DNA of 56,693 nt from an uncultured Chlorobiaceae bacterium (GTDB taxonomy: Bacteria > Bacteroidota > Chlorobiia > Chlorobiales > Chlorobiaceae), in the NCBI GenBank assembly GCA_903824295.1, contig CAIJWE010000128.1, forward strand, positions 1 through 56,693. Direction: 5' to 3'. Below, one piece after another: positions 8,752 through 18,788 of the stretch. The notes beneath the pieces are model-generated. The model did not search any database and was not told where the DNA came from. It was given only the letters and a program-made list of their open reading frames with translations. Every line of letters starts with the position of its first letter. The stretch's first letter is position 1. Position numbers and translations under genes: made by a program.

Positions 8752-9903
8752 ATGTTCAAGGTATTTGTTTTTATCCCGACAATTCTGATAACACTTGCTG
8801 GTTGTGGCTCGTTTTTGCCCTCATCTGGTCCAAGCGCGACAGGGGTAAATCATTCATCAGATTCTAATCGCATTAAAGATATTCAGATTATTGAGCTTAC
8901 TGATGGTGTGGTTCAAAAATTGATTCTTTTTCAGAAGCAGAATTTTTTTTCCGAAACATTTGCAGAACGGGTGATTTCCACTCAAGAGATTGGTGCTGGC
9001 GATGTTATAGAGGTGTCAATATGGGAAGTCCCGCCAGCACTTTTTGGCGGTGTTCTTAATGGTCAATCCTCAGGTTCCGGTGCGGCACAGATGACCAGGC
9101 TTCCGGAACAGATGGTCAGTCTGGACGGAACCATCAATATTCCATTCGCAGGCCAGATCCCTGTTGCTGGTTGCAGCCCTCAGCAAGTTGAGGCAAATAT
9201 TAAACAGAGTCTCAGAGGCAAGGCTAATCAGCCGCAGGTGCTTATACGGATGGTGCGCAACAATACGGCCAATGTAACGGTGGTCGGCGAAGTAGTTACC
9301 AGCTTACGGATGCCTTTGACTGCGAGGCGGGAGCGTCTGCTCGATGCTCTGGCTGCGGCTGGCGGCGTGCGCCAGCCGGTCAATAAAATGACGTTGCAGT
9401 TGACACGAGGCAGTCGGGTAGAATCACTTCCGCTCGAAACGATCATCCGGGATCCACGGCAGAATATCACGCTGCGGCCTGATGATGTTGTTACTCTTTT
9501 ATTCCAGCCGCTCAGTTTTACGGCTCTTGGAGCGGTTGTCAAGAATGAGGAGATAAGCTTTGAGGCGCAGGGAATCTCTCTGGCGCAGGCGCTTGGTCGT
9601 ATTGGGGGATTGCAGGATTCGCGTGCAGATGCTCAGGGTGTTTTCATCTTCAGGTTTGAATCACCAAAGTTATTCGGAAAAAATGACGACACAATAGCTA
9701 CCGGATTTGGAGGGCTGATACCTGTTATTTATCGGGTTAATCTGAAAGACCCTGCCTCTTTTTTTCTTGCGCAGCACTTCACGATGCAGAACAGGGATAT
9801 TTTATATGTGTCGAATGCTTCTTCATCTGATCTTCAGCGTTTCTTAAGTCTACTTGTTTCGGTTGTTTATCCTGTTGTTCACGTCATTGATGCTTTGCCA
9901 TGA
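8752..9903 (+). CDS. Polysaccharide export outer-membrane lipoprotein (KpsD/CtrA/BexD type)
   Basis: A 383-residue OPX-family protein that should form the outer-membrane and periplasmic channel for capsule export. The start is set at ATG 8752 because it yields a lipoprotein signal, MFKVFVFIPTILITLAGC, with a LAGC lipobox; the longer frame from 8674 would bury this. The polysaccharide export domain starts at GAGDVIEVSIWEVPP (about 80), and VVTSLRMPLTAR and further SLBB-like beta-grasp segments follow. The length agrees with CtrA/BexD (about 380-390). It is the first gene of the capsule locus and pairs functionally with the KpsE, KpsM and KpsT genes downstream. Confidence 0.85.
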   Translation: MFKVFVFIPTILITLAGCGSFLPSSGPSATGVNHSSDSNRIKDIQIIELTDGVVQKLILFQKQNFFSETFAERVISTQEIGAGDVIEVSIWEVPPALFGGVLNGQSSGSGAAQMTRLPEQMVSLDGTINIPFAGQIPVAGCSPQQVEANIKQSLRGKANQPQVLIRMVRNNTANVTVVGEVVTSLRMPLTARRERLLDALAAAGGVRQPVNKMTLQLTRGSRVESLPLETIIRDPRQNITLRPDDVVTLLFQPLSFTALGAVVKNEEISFEAQGISLAQALGRIGGLQDSRADAQGVFIFRFESPKLFGKNDDTIATGFGGLIPVIYRVNLKDPASFFLAQHFTMQNRDILYVSNASSSDLQRFLSLLVSVVYPVVHVIDALP

Positions 9904-9981
9904 GATGACTCTCTCTAAGATGGCGGACTTATTTGACGGAACAGTGATTGTTTTGAGCATGGTTCAATCGATGGATACCTC

Positions 9982-11247
9982 ATGATATGCAATGGGATTG
10001 AGACATTCAGGGGACGCAGGGTGCTCATGCTCCAGGGCCCCGTTGGGCCATTTTTTTGTCGATTGAGTCGTGATTTTGAAAGTATTGGAGCTTTGGTGTT
10101 CAAGGTAAATTTCAATGGAGGAGATTGGTTGTTTTATCCCCGTCACTCCATTTCTTATCGAGGAACGCTTGAAGAGTGGCCAGCCTTTTTTGAGAACCTC
10201 GTTATTGAACATCGAATTGATGATGTTCTTCTGTTTGGAGATTGCCGGCCAGTCCACCTTGCGGTCAGGAAAATTGCCATGAAGCGGAACCTCAGGATAG
10301 GAGTCTTCGAGGAAGGCTATGTTCGTCCGGACTATGTCACATTCGAACTATTCGGAGTGAACGCAAACTCTTCCCTGCCTCGAAAGGCCGATTTTTACCT
10401 CAATGGAGCTTTGTGCTCTCCCCCTCCGCAAGAGAAAGTCGGCAAGAGTTACTGGTACATGGCTGCATGGGCCGTTTTGTACTACCTGGCAAGTGCATTC
10501 TTGAATCCTCTGTTCCCTCATTATGTGCACCATCGTCCCCTTACACTCATGGAACTGTTTCCCTGGATTCGCAGCGCATGGCGAAAGCTCTATTATCGCG
10601 TTAAGGAACGGGAAATTCATGGACGTCTCACAAAAGGGTTTGGAGGCAGATACTTTTTGGCGCCACTGCAGGTTCACAATGATTCGCAGCTTCTGGTGCA
10701 CTCTGAATTTGATTCAGTACACGATTTTATCAAGGGAGTCGTTGATTCGTTCATGATGCATGCCCCGAAGGATTTTTTACTGGTCATCAAACATCATCCG
10801 CTCGATCGGGGTTATTACGACTATTCTCGCTTGATCAGGGATCTTGTAAAAATACACCACCTTGAAAATCGTCTTCTCTATATCCATGATCAGCATCTTC
10901 CCTCATTGATCAGAAACGCCTGTGGGGTTGTGGTGGTCAACAGCACCGTTGGGTATTCTGCATTGCTGCATGGCAAGCCTGTGAAATGTTTGGGTGCTGC
11001 ATTCTACGATATCGCAGGCATGACTTTTCATGGTACACTCGATCAGTTCTGGTTGAATGCCACCACGGCCAAACCTGCCAGGCCTCTTCTTCAAAGTTTT
11101 CACAAGTACATGATAACGCGAAGCCAACTTAACGGTAGCTTTTACAGACGTTTAAAAAAAAATGAGGATGGTGCAGGGCTTGTTTGGAAACACGAGATAA
11201 ACACGGAAATCAATTCGCATTCGGAAAACGCTCACTTATTTTCGTAA
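9982..11247 (+). CDS. kpsS: Capsule polysaccharide Kdo-linker transferase, KpsS type
   Basis: A 421-residue member of the capsule polysaccharide synthesis family. KpsS adds the first beta-Kdo to lysophosphatidylglycerol on the cytoplasmic membrane, beginning the lipid anchor of ABC-exported capsules. Visible motifs are RVLMLQGPVGPFFCRLSRDF at the N-terminus, EEGYVRPDYVTFE (about 111), KHHPLDRG near 270 and VNSTVGYSALLHGKPVKCLG near 315. These correspond to the donor-binding half of the family. The stop lies one base before the ATG of the KpsE-type gene. KpsC, its normal partner, is at the far end of the locus. Confidence 0.85.
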   Translation: MICNGIETFRGRRVLMLQGPVGPFFCRLSRDFESIGALVFKVNFNGGDWLFYPRHSISYRGTLEEWPAFFENLVIEHRIDDVLLFGDCRPVHLAVRKIAMKRNLRIGVFEEGYVRPDYVTFELFGVNANSSLPRKADFYLNGALCSPPPQEKVGKSYWYMAAWAVLYYLASAFLNPLFPHYVHHRPLTLMELFPWIRSAWRKLYYRVKEREIHGRLTKGFGGRYFLAPLQVHNDSQLLVHSEFDSVHDFIKGVVDSFMMHAPKDFLLVIKHHPLDRGYYDYSRLIRDLVKIHHLENRLLYIHDQHLPSLIRNACGVVVVNSTVGYSALLHGKPVKCLGAAFYDIAGMTFHGTLDQFWLNATTAKPARPLLQSFHKYMITRSQLNGSFYRRLKKNEDGAGLVWKHEINTEINSHSENAHLFS

Positions 11248-11248
11248 A

Positions 11249-12418
11249 ATGGAATACTTGCCAACAGTAAAAAAATTGCAAAATCAGTTTGACGTTCTTG
11301 CCAGCTTCATATTGTCCCATTTCGGAAAAACAAACCCGCTTTTTCTTGTGACGGTTCTGGCTCCAACGCTCCTTTCCATTGTCTATTTCGGTCTGATCAA
11401 GAGCGATGTGTATGTCTCTGAGTCTCGCTTTGTCGTTCGAAGTCCTGAACGCCCTGTCCAGACCGGACTGGGGGCGATCATTCAAGGTGCCGGTTTTTCC
11501 CGGTCGCTTGATGATACCTACAGCGTGCATGAGTATATTTATTCGCGAGATGCCCTGCATGCTGTTGACAAGCGTCTTGACCTGCGAAAAGCTTTCCGCC
11601 GGGATGGAGTTGATCTTTTCAGCCGTTTCAACCCTCTCGGCTTTGACAACAGTTTCGAATCGCTTTACGAGTATTACCAGAGCAAGCTTGAAATAAATCT
11701 GAATTCCGTATCATCGATTTCGATTCTCAAGACAAGAGCCTTTTCCCCATCCGACGCAACAGGCATCAATGAACTGCTTCTGCAAAAAGCCGAAGAACTG
11801 GTAAACAGATTGAACGAACGGGGCCGGAACGACCTGATCCGATATGCACTGGTGGAAGTCACTGCTGCTGAAAAAAAATTGAGGGAGTCCGCGCTTGCCC
11901 TTTCTACCTATCGGAACAGGAACGGTGTCTTCGACCCGGTTGGGCAGTCGGCTCTGCAGTTGCAGCAGGTTGCAAAGCTGCAGGATGAATTGATTGCTAC
12001 GAAAACACAGCTTATGCAGGTAAAAGCCTTTACTCCGGAGAGCCCTCAACTCCCGGTACTGCAGCACCGGCTATCGGCAATTCAGTCTGAAATCGATACT
12101 GAAACCGCCAAAGTGACCGGAAGGGCTACGGGCAGCGATCCTTCTCTGACCAGCAAAGCTGTGGAGTACGAGCGTCTCTCTCTTGAACGGCTGTTTGCCG
12201 AAAAACAGCTTGGCGCAGCGATGGCATCACTTGAACAGGCCCGAAACGAGGCACAGCGTCAGCAACTCTATCTGGAACGCATCGTACAGCCGAATACACC
12301 GGACATCGCTATCGAACCGCAGAGGCTGAAAGCGATTCTGACCACTTTCGTTGTCGGTTTGCTTGTCTATGGAATCCTGAGTCTTCTTATTGCCGGAGTA
12401 CGTGAACATCACGACTAA
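11249..12418 (+). CDS. kpsE: Capsule export inner-membrane/periplasmic protein (KpsE/CtrB/BexC type)
   Basis: A 389-residue polysaccharide co-polymerase of the ABC pathway that should bridge the transporter and the outer-membrane OPX protein. It has one membrane helix near the N-terminus (about 30-50, ending SIVYFGLIKSD), a Wzz-like segment (YVSESRFVVRSPERP), a long periplasmic coiled coil (about 195-350), and a second helix at the C-terminus (TTFVVGLLVYGILSLLIAG). This two-helix topology is diagnostic. It starts one base after the kpsS stop; the KpsM-type gene begins 13 bases after its own stop. Confidence 0.88.
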   Translation: MEYLPTVKKLQNQFDVLASFILSHFGKTNPLFLVTVLAPTLLSIVYFGLIKSDVYVSESRFVVRSPERPVQTGLGAIIQGAGFSRSLDDTYSVHEYIYSRDALHAVDKRLDLRKAFRRDGVDLFSRFNPLGFDNSFESLYEYYQSKLEINLNSVSSISILKTRAFSPSDATGINELLLQKAEELVNRLNERGRNDLIRYALVEVTAAEKKLRESALALSTYRNRNGVFDPVGQSALQLQQVAKLQDELIATKTQLMQVKAFTPESPQLPVLQHRLSAIQSEIDTETAKVTGRATGSDPSLTSKAVEYERLSLERLFAEKQLGAAMASLEQARNEAQRQQLYLERIVQPNTPDIAIEPQRLKAILTTFVVGLLVYGILSLLIAGVREHHD

Positions 12419-12431
12419 ATATACGTTGCTC

Positions 12432-13223
12432 ATGAAAAACATTGAGCCACTGCGGCACTCTTTTGCAGTCCAGCGTCGGGTTGTCGGGTCGCTTCTCATG
12501 CGCGAAATCCTGACCCGGTATGGCCGGTATAACATCGGGTTCCTGTGGCTCTTCGCGGAACCGGCAATGTTTACCCTCATTATCACGCTTATATGGCATT
12601 ATACCCGGGCTGGTCGTATATCGGGCATTCCCATTACGGCGTTAGCTATCACCGGGTATTCGTCTCTACTGCTTTGGCGCAACATCGTCAACAGGGGAAA
12701 ACACGCTGTATCTTCCAACAATGCTGTTCTCTATCATAGAAATATCAAGATCCTTGATGTTTTTCTTTCTCGAATTCTTCTTGAGATTGCCGGTGCCGTT
12801 ACCTCTTTTTTTGTACTCTCCATCCTGTTTATTTATATCGGCTGGATGAATCCGCCGGAGAATATGCTGAAAGTTATATCCGGACTGTTTCTCCTTGCAT
12901 GGTTCGGGGCATCACTTTCGCTGATTATCGGTTCATTAAGTGAGCGTTTCGAGTTTGTTGATCGCCTCTGGAGACCGATATCGTACATCCTGTTTTTGTT
13001 CTCAGGGGTCGCATATATCGTTGAATGGCTTCCGCTTGACAGTCAGAAGATTATTCTGCTGCTTCCGATGATACACGGCCTTGAACTGCTGCGCGACGGT
13101 TATTTCGGAAGTTGTTTTACAGCTCACTATGACCTTTTCTATATAAGTATGTGCAATCTCTGCCTTACGCTGCTCGGATTGCTTCTGGTGAAAGTGGCCG
13201 GAAGGAGGATCGAAGCCGAATGA
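12432..13223 (+). CDS. kpsM: Capsule ABC transporter permease (KpsM type)
   Basis: A 263-residue ABC-2 type permease with about six membrane helices. The start is taken as ATG 12432 ([20 protein letters not shown]), giving the usual family length of about 260; a TTG at 12390 would overlap kpsE. The amphipathic N-terminus with [19 protein letters not shown] is typical of KpsM, CtrC and BexB. The stop overlaps the kpsT start (ATGA). Together with the next gene it forms the pump that exports finished lipid-linked capsule polymer. Confidence 0.9.
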   Translation: MKNIEPLRHSFAVQRRVVGSLLMREILTRYGRYNIGFLWLFAEPAMFTLIITLIWHYTRAGRISGIPITALAITGYSSLLLWRNIVNRGKHAVSSNNAVLYHRNIKILDVFLSRILLEIAGAVTSFFVLSILFIYIGWMNPPENMLKVISGLFLLAWFGASLSLIIGSLSERFEFVDRLWRPISYILFLFSGVAYIVEWLPLDSQKIILLLPMIHGLELLRDGYFGSCFTAHYDLFYISMCNLCLTLLGLLLVKVAGRRIEAE

Positions 13224-13876
13224 TCGTCGTCGATAATATTGTCAAAAGTTACAGGACAGGGAGCGGGAAGAATATCGTGCTGGACCGGATCTCTTTCCGA
13301 ATAACCAAAGGTGAGAAGATAGGCATTCTCGGACGAAACGGGGCAGGTAAATCGACACTGATCCGCCTTCTGGGTGGTATTGAGCGGCCCGATTCAGGCC
13401 GCATAGAACAAACGATGTCGGTATCATGGCCTTTGGCCTCAACCGGCGGGTTTCAGGGCTCGCTTACCGGCATGGACAACTTGCGCTTTATCTGCCGGGT
13501 CTACGGTGTCAGCATCAAAGATAAAGTGCCCTTTGTGGAGGAGTTCTCTGAACTCGGTCGATACCTGAACGAACCGGTTAAAACGTATTCATCAGGTATG
13601 AAGGGGAGGCTGGCATTTGCGCTTTCCATGGCCATTGAGTTCGACTGCTATCTCATAGATGAAGCCATGTCTGCCGGTGACGCCCGGTTCCGGGACAAAT
13701 GCCGCTATGAACTGCTGGTCAAACGAAATGACCGCTCAATCATTCTGGTATCCCATGACCCGAAACAGATGCGATCTTTTTGTGATACATTCTATGTTTT
13801 GTTGCAGGGACATTTAACCCGCTTCGACGACGCTGAAGCCGCATACGTTTTCTATCAGGCATCATTACAAAATTGA
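13220..13876 (+). CDS. kpsT: Capsule ABC transporter ATP-binding protein (KpsT type)
   Basis: A 218-residue ATPase, matching the length of KpsT. ATG 13220 overlaps the permease stop and has AAGGAGG about ten bases upstream; the longer in-frame start at 13151 lies inside the permease gene. Walker A is GRNGAGKST, the signature loop is [11 protein letters not shown], Walker B is [11 protein letters not shown] and the switch His is in VSHD. The Glu following Walker B Asp is present, so it should hydrolyse ATP. It lacks the C-terminal substrate-binding extension of O-antigen Wzt proteins, consistent with KpsMT-type export of any polymer carrying the lipid anchor. Confidence 0.92.
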   Translation: MIVVDNIVKSYRTGSGKNIVLDRISFRITKGEKIGILGRNGAGKSTLIRLLGGIERPDSGRIEQTMSVSWPLASTGGFQGSLTGMDNLRFICRVYGVSIKDKVPFVEEFSELGRYLNEPVKTYSSGMKGRLAFALSMAIEFDCYLIDEAMSAGDARFRDKCRYELLVKRNDRSIILVSHDPKQMRSFCDTFYVLLQGHLTRFDDAEAAYVFYQASLQN

Positions 13877-13927
13877 TCAGCAATAAAGAATTGAGTTACC
13901 TATAGGCGGTCTGACGAAGTTGATCAA

Positions 13928-15322
13928 ATGAACAAAATCCTTATTACAGGGCATCCGCAGTCCGGTTACCAGAAAGTCGAACATCTGCTGAACTCCAGCG
14001 GAATGAAAGCGGCTATGCCATCGAGGCGTGAAGGTTTATTGCCTGTTGATATTGGGGTCGCGTTGTGTAAAGCTTATAATTTACCCTCAATTTCAGAGAT
14101 CGCATCGGAACGCGATATCCCGCAAATTGATGTGGCTCCTGTCTGGCATGTTATGGCGCTTGACCTTCTTCTGGGCAATATTGAACAGGAGCTGTGGGGG
14201 TGGGCAGACCCTCAGTCGATTTACCTGCTGGACTATTGGATAACACTTGACCCGAAATTCACCGTTATTCTGGTGTACGATGAGCCTCATCGAGCTCTGT
14301 TCGAGAGCGCTCTTGAAGATTTTGACCCGCTCACGCCTGACTCTTTACAGCATTGTCTGGACAGTTGGACAGCCTATAACCGGGCGCTTGTTCGTTTTTA
14401 CATGCGCAATATGGAGCGTTGTCTGCTTGTCAATAGCAAACAGGTGCTTGGCGATGCCGATGGTTTTCTGAAAAAACTGAACTCTCTCCTTGATGACATA
14501 CAGCTCGAACTTGACCTGTCCCAGATCGGAGTCCCGGTTTCAGCAAACGATGATATCGACACCTACCTCATCGACCGTGTCATCGCAGAGCACCCGCAAT
14601 CACAGCAGTGCTTTGAGGATCTGCAGTATTTGGCAAATGAGCCGATAGAGGAGACGGCAAACCAACGTGCGCATCCGTCAGATGCCTGGCTGACGCTTAT
14701 ACGCCAGCGAAGACAATTTCGGCAGCAATTGCATCAGCACATAGAGTCTCGTTCTCAGCTTGAGCATAAACTGCAACAGCAGAATAAAAAGTTGCATGCT
14801 CTTCGGATTCAATTTTCCCTCGTCAAGAAACAATCTGATCGAAGCAGGGAGCTGGAAGCCCTTTCTCAGGAGAATGAACTGTTTCTTACCCAGTTGCATC
14901 AGGTTCAGGAAGAGCTTGAGCGATACTATCTGGAAAACCAGAAATTACGTAAAAAAAGAGACGAACCGGACGATTATGGTGCCGCAGACCGCATCAAGCA
15001 GCAGCTTTCCTACCGTCTGGGAGCAGTCATGATCAAGCACTCGAAAAACGTTTCCGGCTGGGTTGCCATGCCAGGGGCTTTACTGAAGGAACGAAGGGCG
15101 TTCCATCTTGCTAAAGCTGAGGCCCCACAAAAGAAAAGGCCCCCTGTTCATAAGTACCGCGATGCGCATGAGGCAGAAAAGGTAAAAAAACAGCTCTCTT
15201 ACCGGCTTGGCTCTGTGATGGTTCAGCATGGGGCTAATCCAATTGGTTGGATAAAAATGCCCTTTGCCTTGGCAAAAGCTTATCAATCCTATCGTCAGTA
15301 TCGTCAATCGTTGGAAAAATAA
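13928..15322 (+). CDS. Sulfotransferase-like protein with coiled coil and C-terminal repeat
   Basis: A 464-residue protein. The N-terminus MNKILITGHPQSGYQKVEHL resembles the phosphosulfate-binding loop of sulfotransferases (a strand, then xxGxPRSGTT), although the loop residues are not canonical. Residues about 20-200 fit a Rossmann-like fold (FTVILVYDEPHRALFESALE). A Gln-rich coiled coil covers about 255-345. The C-terminus carries two copies of a module, KQQLSYRLGAVMIKHSKN-GW-MP-AL near 357 and KKQLSYRLGSVMVQHGAN-GW-MP-AL near 418. It could sulfate the capsule or organise the synthases. The function is inferred and uncertain. Confidence 0.6.
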   Translation: MNKILITGHPQSGYQKVEHLLNSSGMKAAMPSRREGLLPVDIGVALCKAYNLPSISEIASERDIPQIDVAPVWHVMALDLLLGNIEQELWGWADPQSIYLLDYWITLDPKFTVILVYDEPHRALFESALEDFDPLTPDSLQHCLDSWTAYNRALVRFYMRNMERCLLVNSKQVLGDADGFLKKLNSLLDDIQLELDLSQIGVPVSANDDIDTYLIDRVIAEHPQSQQCFEDLQYLANEPIEETANQRAHPSDAWLTLIRQRRQFRQQLHQHIESRSQLEHKLQQQNKKLHALRIQFSLVKKQSDRSRELEALSQENELFLTQLHQVQEELERYYLENQKLRKKRDEPDDYGAADRIKQQLSYRLGAVMIKHSKNVSGWVAMPGALLKERRAFHLAKAEAPQKKRPPVHKYRDAHEAEKVKKQLSYRLGSVMVQHGANPIGWIKMPFALAKAYQSYRQYRQSLEK

Positions 15323-15435
15323 GATGATCAAATGCAGGAAAAAGCGTTTTCAGCGTTGCAGTCGTCAAGATTTATGAACAACAACATGAATAGATCCGGT
15401 AGTCTCCACTGTTGAGGCGTTGCAATGGTGCCTGC

Positions 15436-15570
15436 ATGAGTGTACGATTTTCCGAGGCAAATCCGCCTAAGAAAACAGAGGAACTCGTCAAACTCCAAAA
15501 AGAAGCGGCAAGGCTAAAGCCGAAGCTCAATGCCTGCCGAGTGAGTCAAGAAGAACTGGGTGATACATAA
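15436..15570 (+). CDS. Small hypothetical ORF, 44 residues
   Basis: This short frame lies in the 270-base gap between two capsule genes. It starts at ATG 15436 and reads MSVRFSEANPPKKTEELVKL, then a charged helical stretch ending EELGDT. The composition is coiled-coil-like and faintly resembles the leucine-zipper end of IS3-type OrfA proteins, so it might be insertion-sequence debris. There is no clear ribosome binding site. I cannot show that it is expressed. Confidence 0.25.
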   Translation: MSVRFSEANPPKKTEELVKLQKEAARLKPKLNACRVSQEELGDT

Positions 15571-15593
15571 ATGATCTTCTGAAACAGAACGAC

Positions 15594-18500
15594 ATGTTGA
15601 ATAAAAACAGAACATTGGAGTCTTTGGAGAAAAGACGAGAACGGGTTGGTTCATTAGGTGCACTGGATTTTCTTATTGCTCTTGAACAGAGCCGGAAGTC
15701 TTCAAAACAATGTGCCCCACAGAATGCGAGTAACCCATTGTTTGCCTCCTTTTTGGACTGTAAGGCAGCAGATCAAGCTGGGCTTAAAGCGACTGAATGC
15801 TCTATGCCACAAGTTACAAACGGAAAAGTGCCAAGCAGCGATCCTCATGTTAATCAAGTAGATTTTCGCAAGGTTCTTTCCAATGCGTTTATGCTCACCC
15901 AAACCGACACACATGAAGCAGGAATAGCTTACGCAAAGAGTCACCTTCCAGTGGATCTCTCCTACACGGCAGAAATCCTTCGCGCCAATTTTGCTATCAG
16001 CCGTGGTTCTGAGAATGAATGGCTGGAACACTTGAACAGTTACCTGGCAGAGTTTGGCATTGCCCCTCTTTGTTTGAGTGCAAAAGAAGGTAGTTTACTT
16101 GACAGGTTCACAACCGCCCCCCTCCCTTCGGTAACTGGCGGGCCAGTGGTGACGGTCATCATGCCCGCCTGGAATGCTCAAGACACTGTACGTGCGGCGG
16201 CACGGTCGGTTCTGAACCAGACATGGCGCAATCTCGAATTGATTATTGTCGATGACGCAAGCGAAGACGGCACATGGGGCGTGCTGCAGGAACTTGCGGC
16301 AACGGAAGATCGTGTACGCATCATGCGTAACAAGGTTAACGTCGGGCCCTATGTTTCAAAGAATATTGCGATGACGTGGGCAAAAGGTGACTATGTAACT
16401 GGACATGATGCTGACGATTGGGCGCATCCGCAGCGACTGGAGAATCATCTCAAGGAGGTGCTTCTTGCCAACGGAGCCATCAAGGCAAGTTTGACCTACA
16501 TGGTCAGGATGGAGCCCGACGGTCGGTTTTTGCATATTGGTAATATTGCAGGATTTTCCATTGACGGCGTGAGCCGGAAATCTTCCATTTCCTGCCTGTT
16601 CGAGCGATCGTTTCTTCAGGAACAACTGGGGTCTTGGGACTGCATTCGATTCGGCGCTGACAGCGAAATAATTAATAGAGCAATGACCCTGCTGGGTGAC
16701 GGATACCGCGAGTTTCGTCAAATGGGAATGATCTGTCTTGAGATGGAAAATGGTCTTACCAACCACGCCGAGTTTGGCGTGGATCGGCTCACTGGTCCAT
16801 CCGCAGTACGTCTGGAATATGCTGCTAACTGGAAGGCTTGGCATTCTGAAGCCAAGCCGGAAGCTCTCAAGATTCCCTTCCCTTCATTCGCGCAACGTGT
16901 TTTTGATGCGCCAGAGGTTGTACATGTTATGACGCCGCAAATCTGCCGTAATCACTACGCGGTAAATCCGGGTGGAGAAAAGCCCGAACCGGTGACGGCG
17001 ATTTGCGTATCAAAACGGCCACATTTAATCGAGCATATCGCAAGCATTCTCAGGGCTCAGACCTATGACAGGCTGAAAATAATCTACGTTGCACACGGTC
17101 CTGACCACGACATTGCCCAAATCAAGCGTGCTTTTACCGGTGTAACATCATTACAAGTGTTGCAACTGAATGAAGAAAATACCTTCCTCGCCGACGGCCT
17201 GAACTTAGCCCTTGATCATTGCGATACTGATCTTGTTGCAAAGATTGACGATGACGATTTCTACGGTCCCGACTACATTGCCAATTCGGTGCTTGCAATG
17301 AAGTATTCAGGTTTTAAGGATGTTGCACTAACGGGTAAAACAAGGACGTTCGTGTACGTCGAAAAACAGAATATCTTTGGTTTGCGCTTTAAAGCCACCA
17401 CATCCAATATATTGTTCAAATGGGTGCATGGCGGGACGTTGTTTTGGAGTCGTGCGAAGACCGGTAACCAGAAGTTTGTGAGGGTGAGGCAGGGGACCGA
17501 TTCTCATTTTACGCGCGGCGTGCTCGACCAGGGACTAAAGATCTATTCATCTGATCCCTATGATTTTGTCCACATACGCTACTCCGACATATTGGCACAT
17601 ACTTGGCAGATTGAGGACGAAGAGTTTCTGAAGAACGCGACTATTATTGCCTCCGGGCTACGGCTCGATTTGGCATACAGTCGTCAAATGGTTGAGTTTG
17701 GGCAATTGCCAAAGACGTCAAGTACACTGACGCGGCAAACCTTGACGGAATCGGTTCCCTATCAGTCGTTTTCACATTGCTTGTCAGATACTTCGAAAAC
17801 TATTTATAAAGCATGTCGTAATATGACGGAATGCAAGCAATTACAGGAACTTAAAAAAAGCGATTTTCAGGAAAGCACATTCTTTGCTGAAATAGATGGT
17901 GTGCAATTCCCTCTTCGTTTTCGATCAGGAGGGGATGTCAGAAATCTTGTGATCAGCTTTCATGGCGCAATAAATCGTGAAAAAAGGGAGATTCCGGCTT
18001 TCATGCCATTCCTGCCGGGTCTTTCAGGTATTGCTCATCAAATTGCAATTTCCGATCCAACCATGTACAGCAGGAGTAATTTCACTTTGTCGTGGTATAC
18101 AGGCCATGAGGGATTTCCCTGTCAATCGATTATGCCGACGCTTATCACTACGATAAAACAATTGTTCGATATCGAGCGCAGGGTTTATTTTGGTTCCTCT
18201 GGCGGTGGATTTGCGGCTCTCTTTTATTCCTGGGTTGATCAAGGCAGTATTGCGTTGGTACGTTCACCGCAAACCAATATAATGCAGTATTACTCAGGAC
18301 ATATTGAAAAATACCGGAAAGCGTGCTGGCCAGAACTTGATGATAATGTAAGACTTCCAGAAATGATTGTAACCGACGTTTCACCGTTATATAAGAAAGC
18401 AATGAACAACACGGTAATTTACCTGCAAAGTTCCGGGGACTCATTTCATATGTCAAATCACCTGATTCCTTTTTTACAGGGAATGCAATCAAATATTTTA

Positions 18501-18773
18501 GAAAAAAACAACCGATTTATTCTGAATTGCGATTTTTGGGGAACATTTGGACATAGCAGTTCAGTTCCGCAAACTGCATATCTGCCATGGATGATCGCTG
18601 CACTGACCTCTCCATCCGATCAGGTCGATGACATTTTACGAACCCGCCATGAATTGCTTTCCATGCAGAATTCGATCGTTAAAGAAGTCAGAAATGAAAA
18701 AAAACGACCAACGGAAGCTGATCTGAAATTAACCGCCTTATTGCGTGACTGGCAGCTCAAACAAAGCAACTGA
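15594..18773 (+). CDS. Multidomain capsule protein: two family 2 glycosyltransferases plus alpha/beta hydrolase-like domain
   Basis: A 1059-residue protein with at least four parts. Residues 1-180 are helical. A GT-A domain of family 2 begins near 184 (TVIMPAWNAQDTVRAAARSV, IIVDDASEDGTW) with the metal motif in HDADDWAHP near 270. A second GT-A-like domain starts near 466 (PVTAICVSKRPHL) with AKIDDDDFYGPDY near 549. The last third (about 780-1040) looks like a serine hydrolase: NLVISFHGAINREKR, then GSSGGGFAAL near 867, and a possible catalytic His in FGHSS. It probably adds two sugars and trims or modifies the chain. The next glycosyltransferase in the locus shares its N-terminal layout. Confidence 0.8.
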   Translation: MLNKNRTLESLEKRRERVGSLGALDFLIALEQSRKSSKQCAPQNASNPLFASFLDCKAADQAGLKATECSMPQVTNGKVPSSDPHVNQVDFRKVLSNAFMLTQTDTHEAGIAYAKSHLPVDLSYTAEILRANFAISRGSENEWLEHLNSYLAEFGIAPLCLSAKEGSLLDRFTTAPLPSVTGGPVVTVIMPAWNAQDTVRAAARSVLNQTWRNLELIIVDDASEDGTWGVLQELAATEDRVRIMRNKVNVGPYVSKNIAMTWAKGDYVTGHDADDWAHPQRLENHLKEVLLANGAIKASLTYMVRMEPDGRFLHIGNIAGFSIDGVSRKSSISCLFERSFLQEQLGSWDCIRFGADSEIINRAMTLLGDGYREFRQMGMICLEMENGLTNHAEFGVDRLTGPSAVRLEYAANWKAWHSEAKPEALKIPFPSFAQRVFDAPEVVHVMTPQICRNHYAVNPGGEKPEPVTAICVSKRPHLIEHIASILRAQTYDRLKIIYVAHGPDHDIAQIKRAFTGVTSLQVLQLNEENTFLADGLNLALDHCDTDLVAKIDDDDFYGPDYIANSVLAMKYSGFKDVALTGKTRTFVYVEKQNIFGLRFKATTSNILFKWVHGGTLFWSRAKTGNQKFVRVRQGTDSHFTRGVLDQGLKIYSSDPYDFVHIRYSDILAHTWQIEDEEFLKNATIIASGLRLDLAYSRQMVEFGQLPKTSSTLTRQTLTESVPYQSFSHCLSDTSKTIYKACRNMTECKQLQELKKSDFQESTFFAEIDGVQFPLRFRSGGDVRNLVISFHGAINREKREIPAFMPFLPGLSGIAHQIAISDPTMYSRSNFTLSWYTGHEGFPCQSIMPTLITTIKQLFDIERRVYFGSSGGGFAALFYSWVDQGSIALVRSPQTNIMQYYSGHIEKYRKACWPELDDNVRLPEMIVTDVSPLYKKAMNNTVIYLQSSGDSFHMSNHLIPFLQGMQSNILEKNNRFILNCDFWGTFGHSSSVPQTAYLPWMIAALTSPSDQVDDILRTRHELLSMQNSIVKEVRNEKKRPTEADLKLTALLRDWQLKQSN

Positions 18774-18788
18774 CTGACAACGTTCCTT

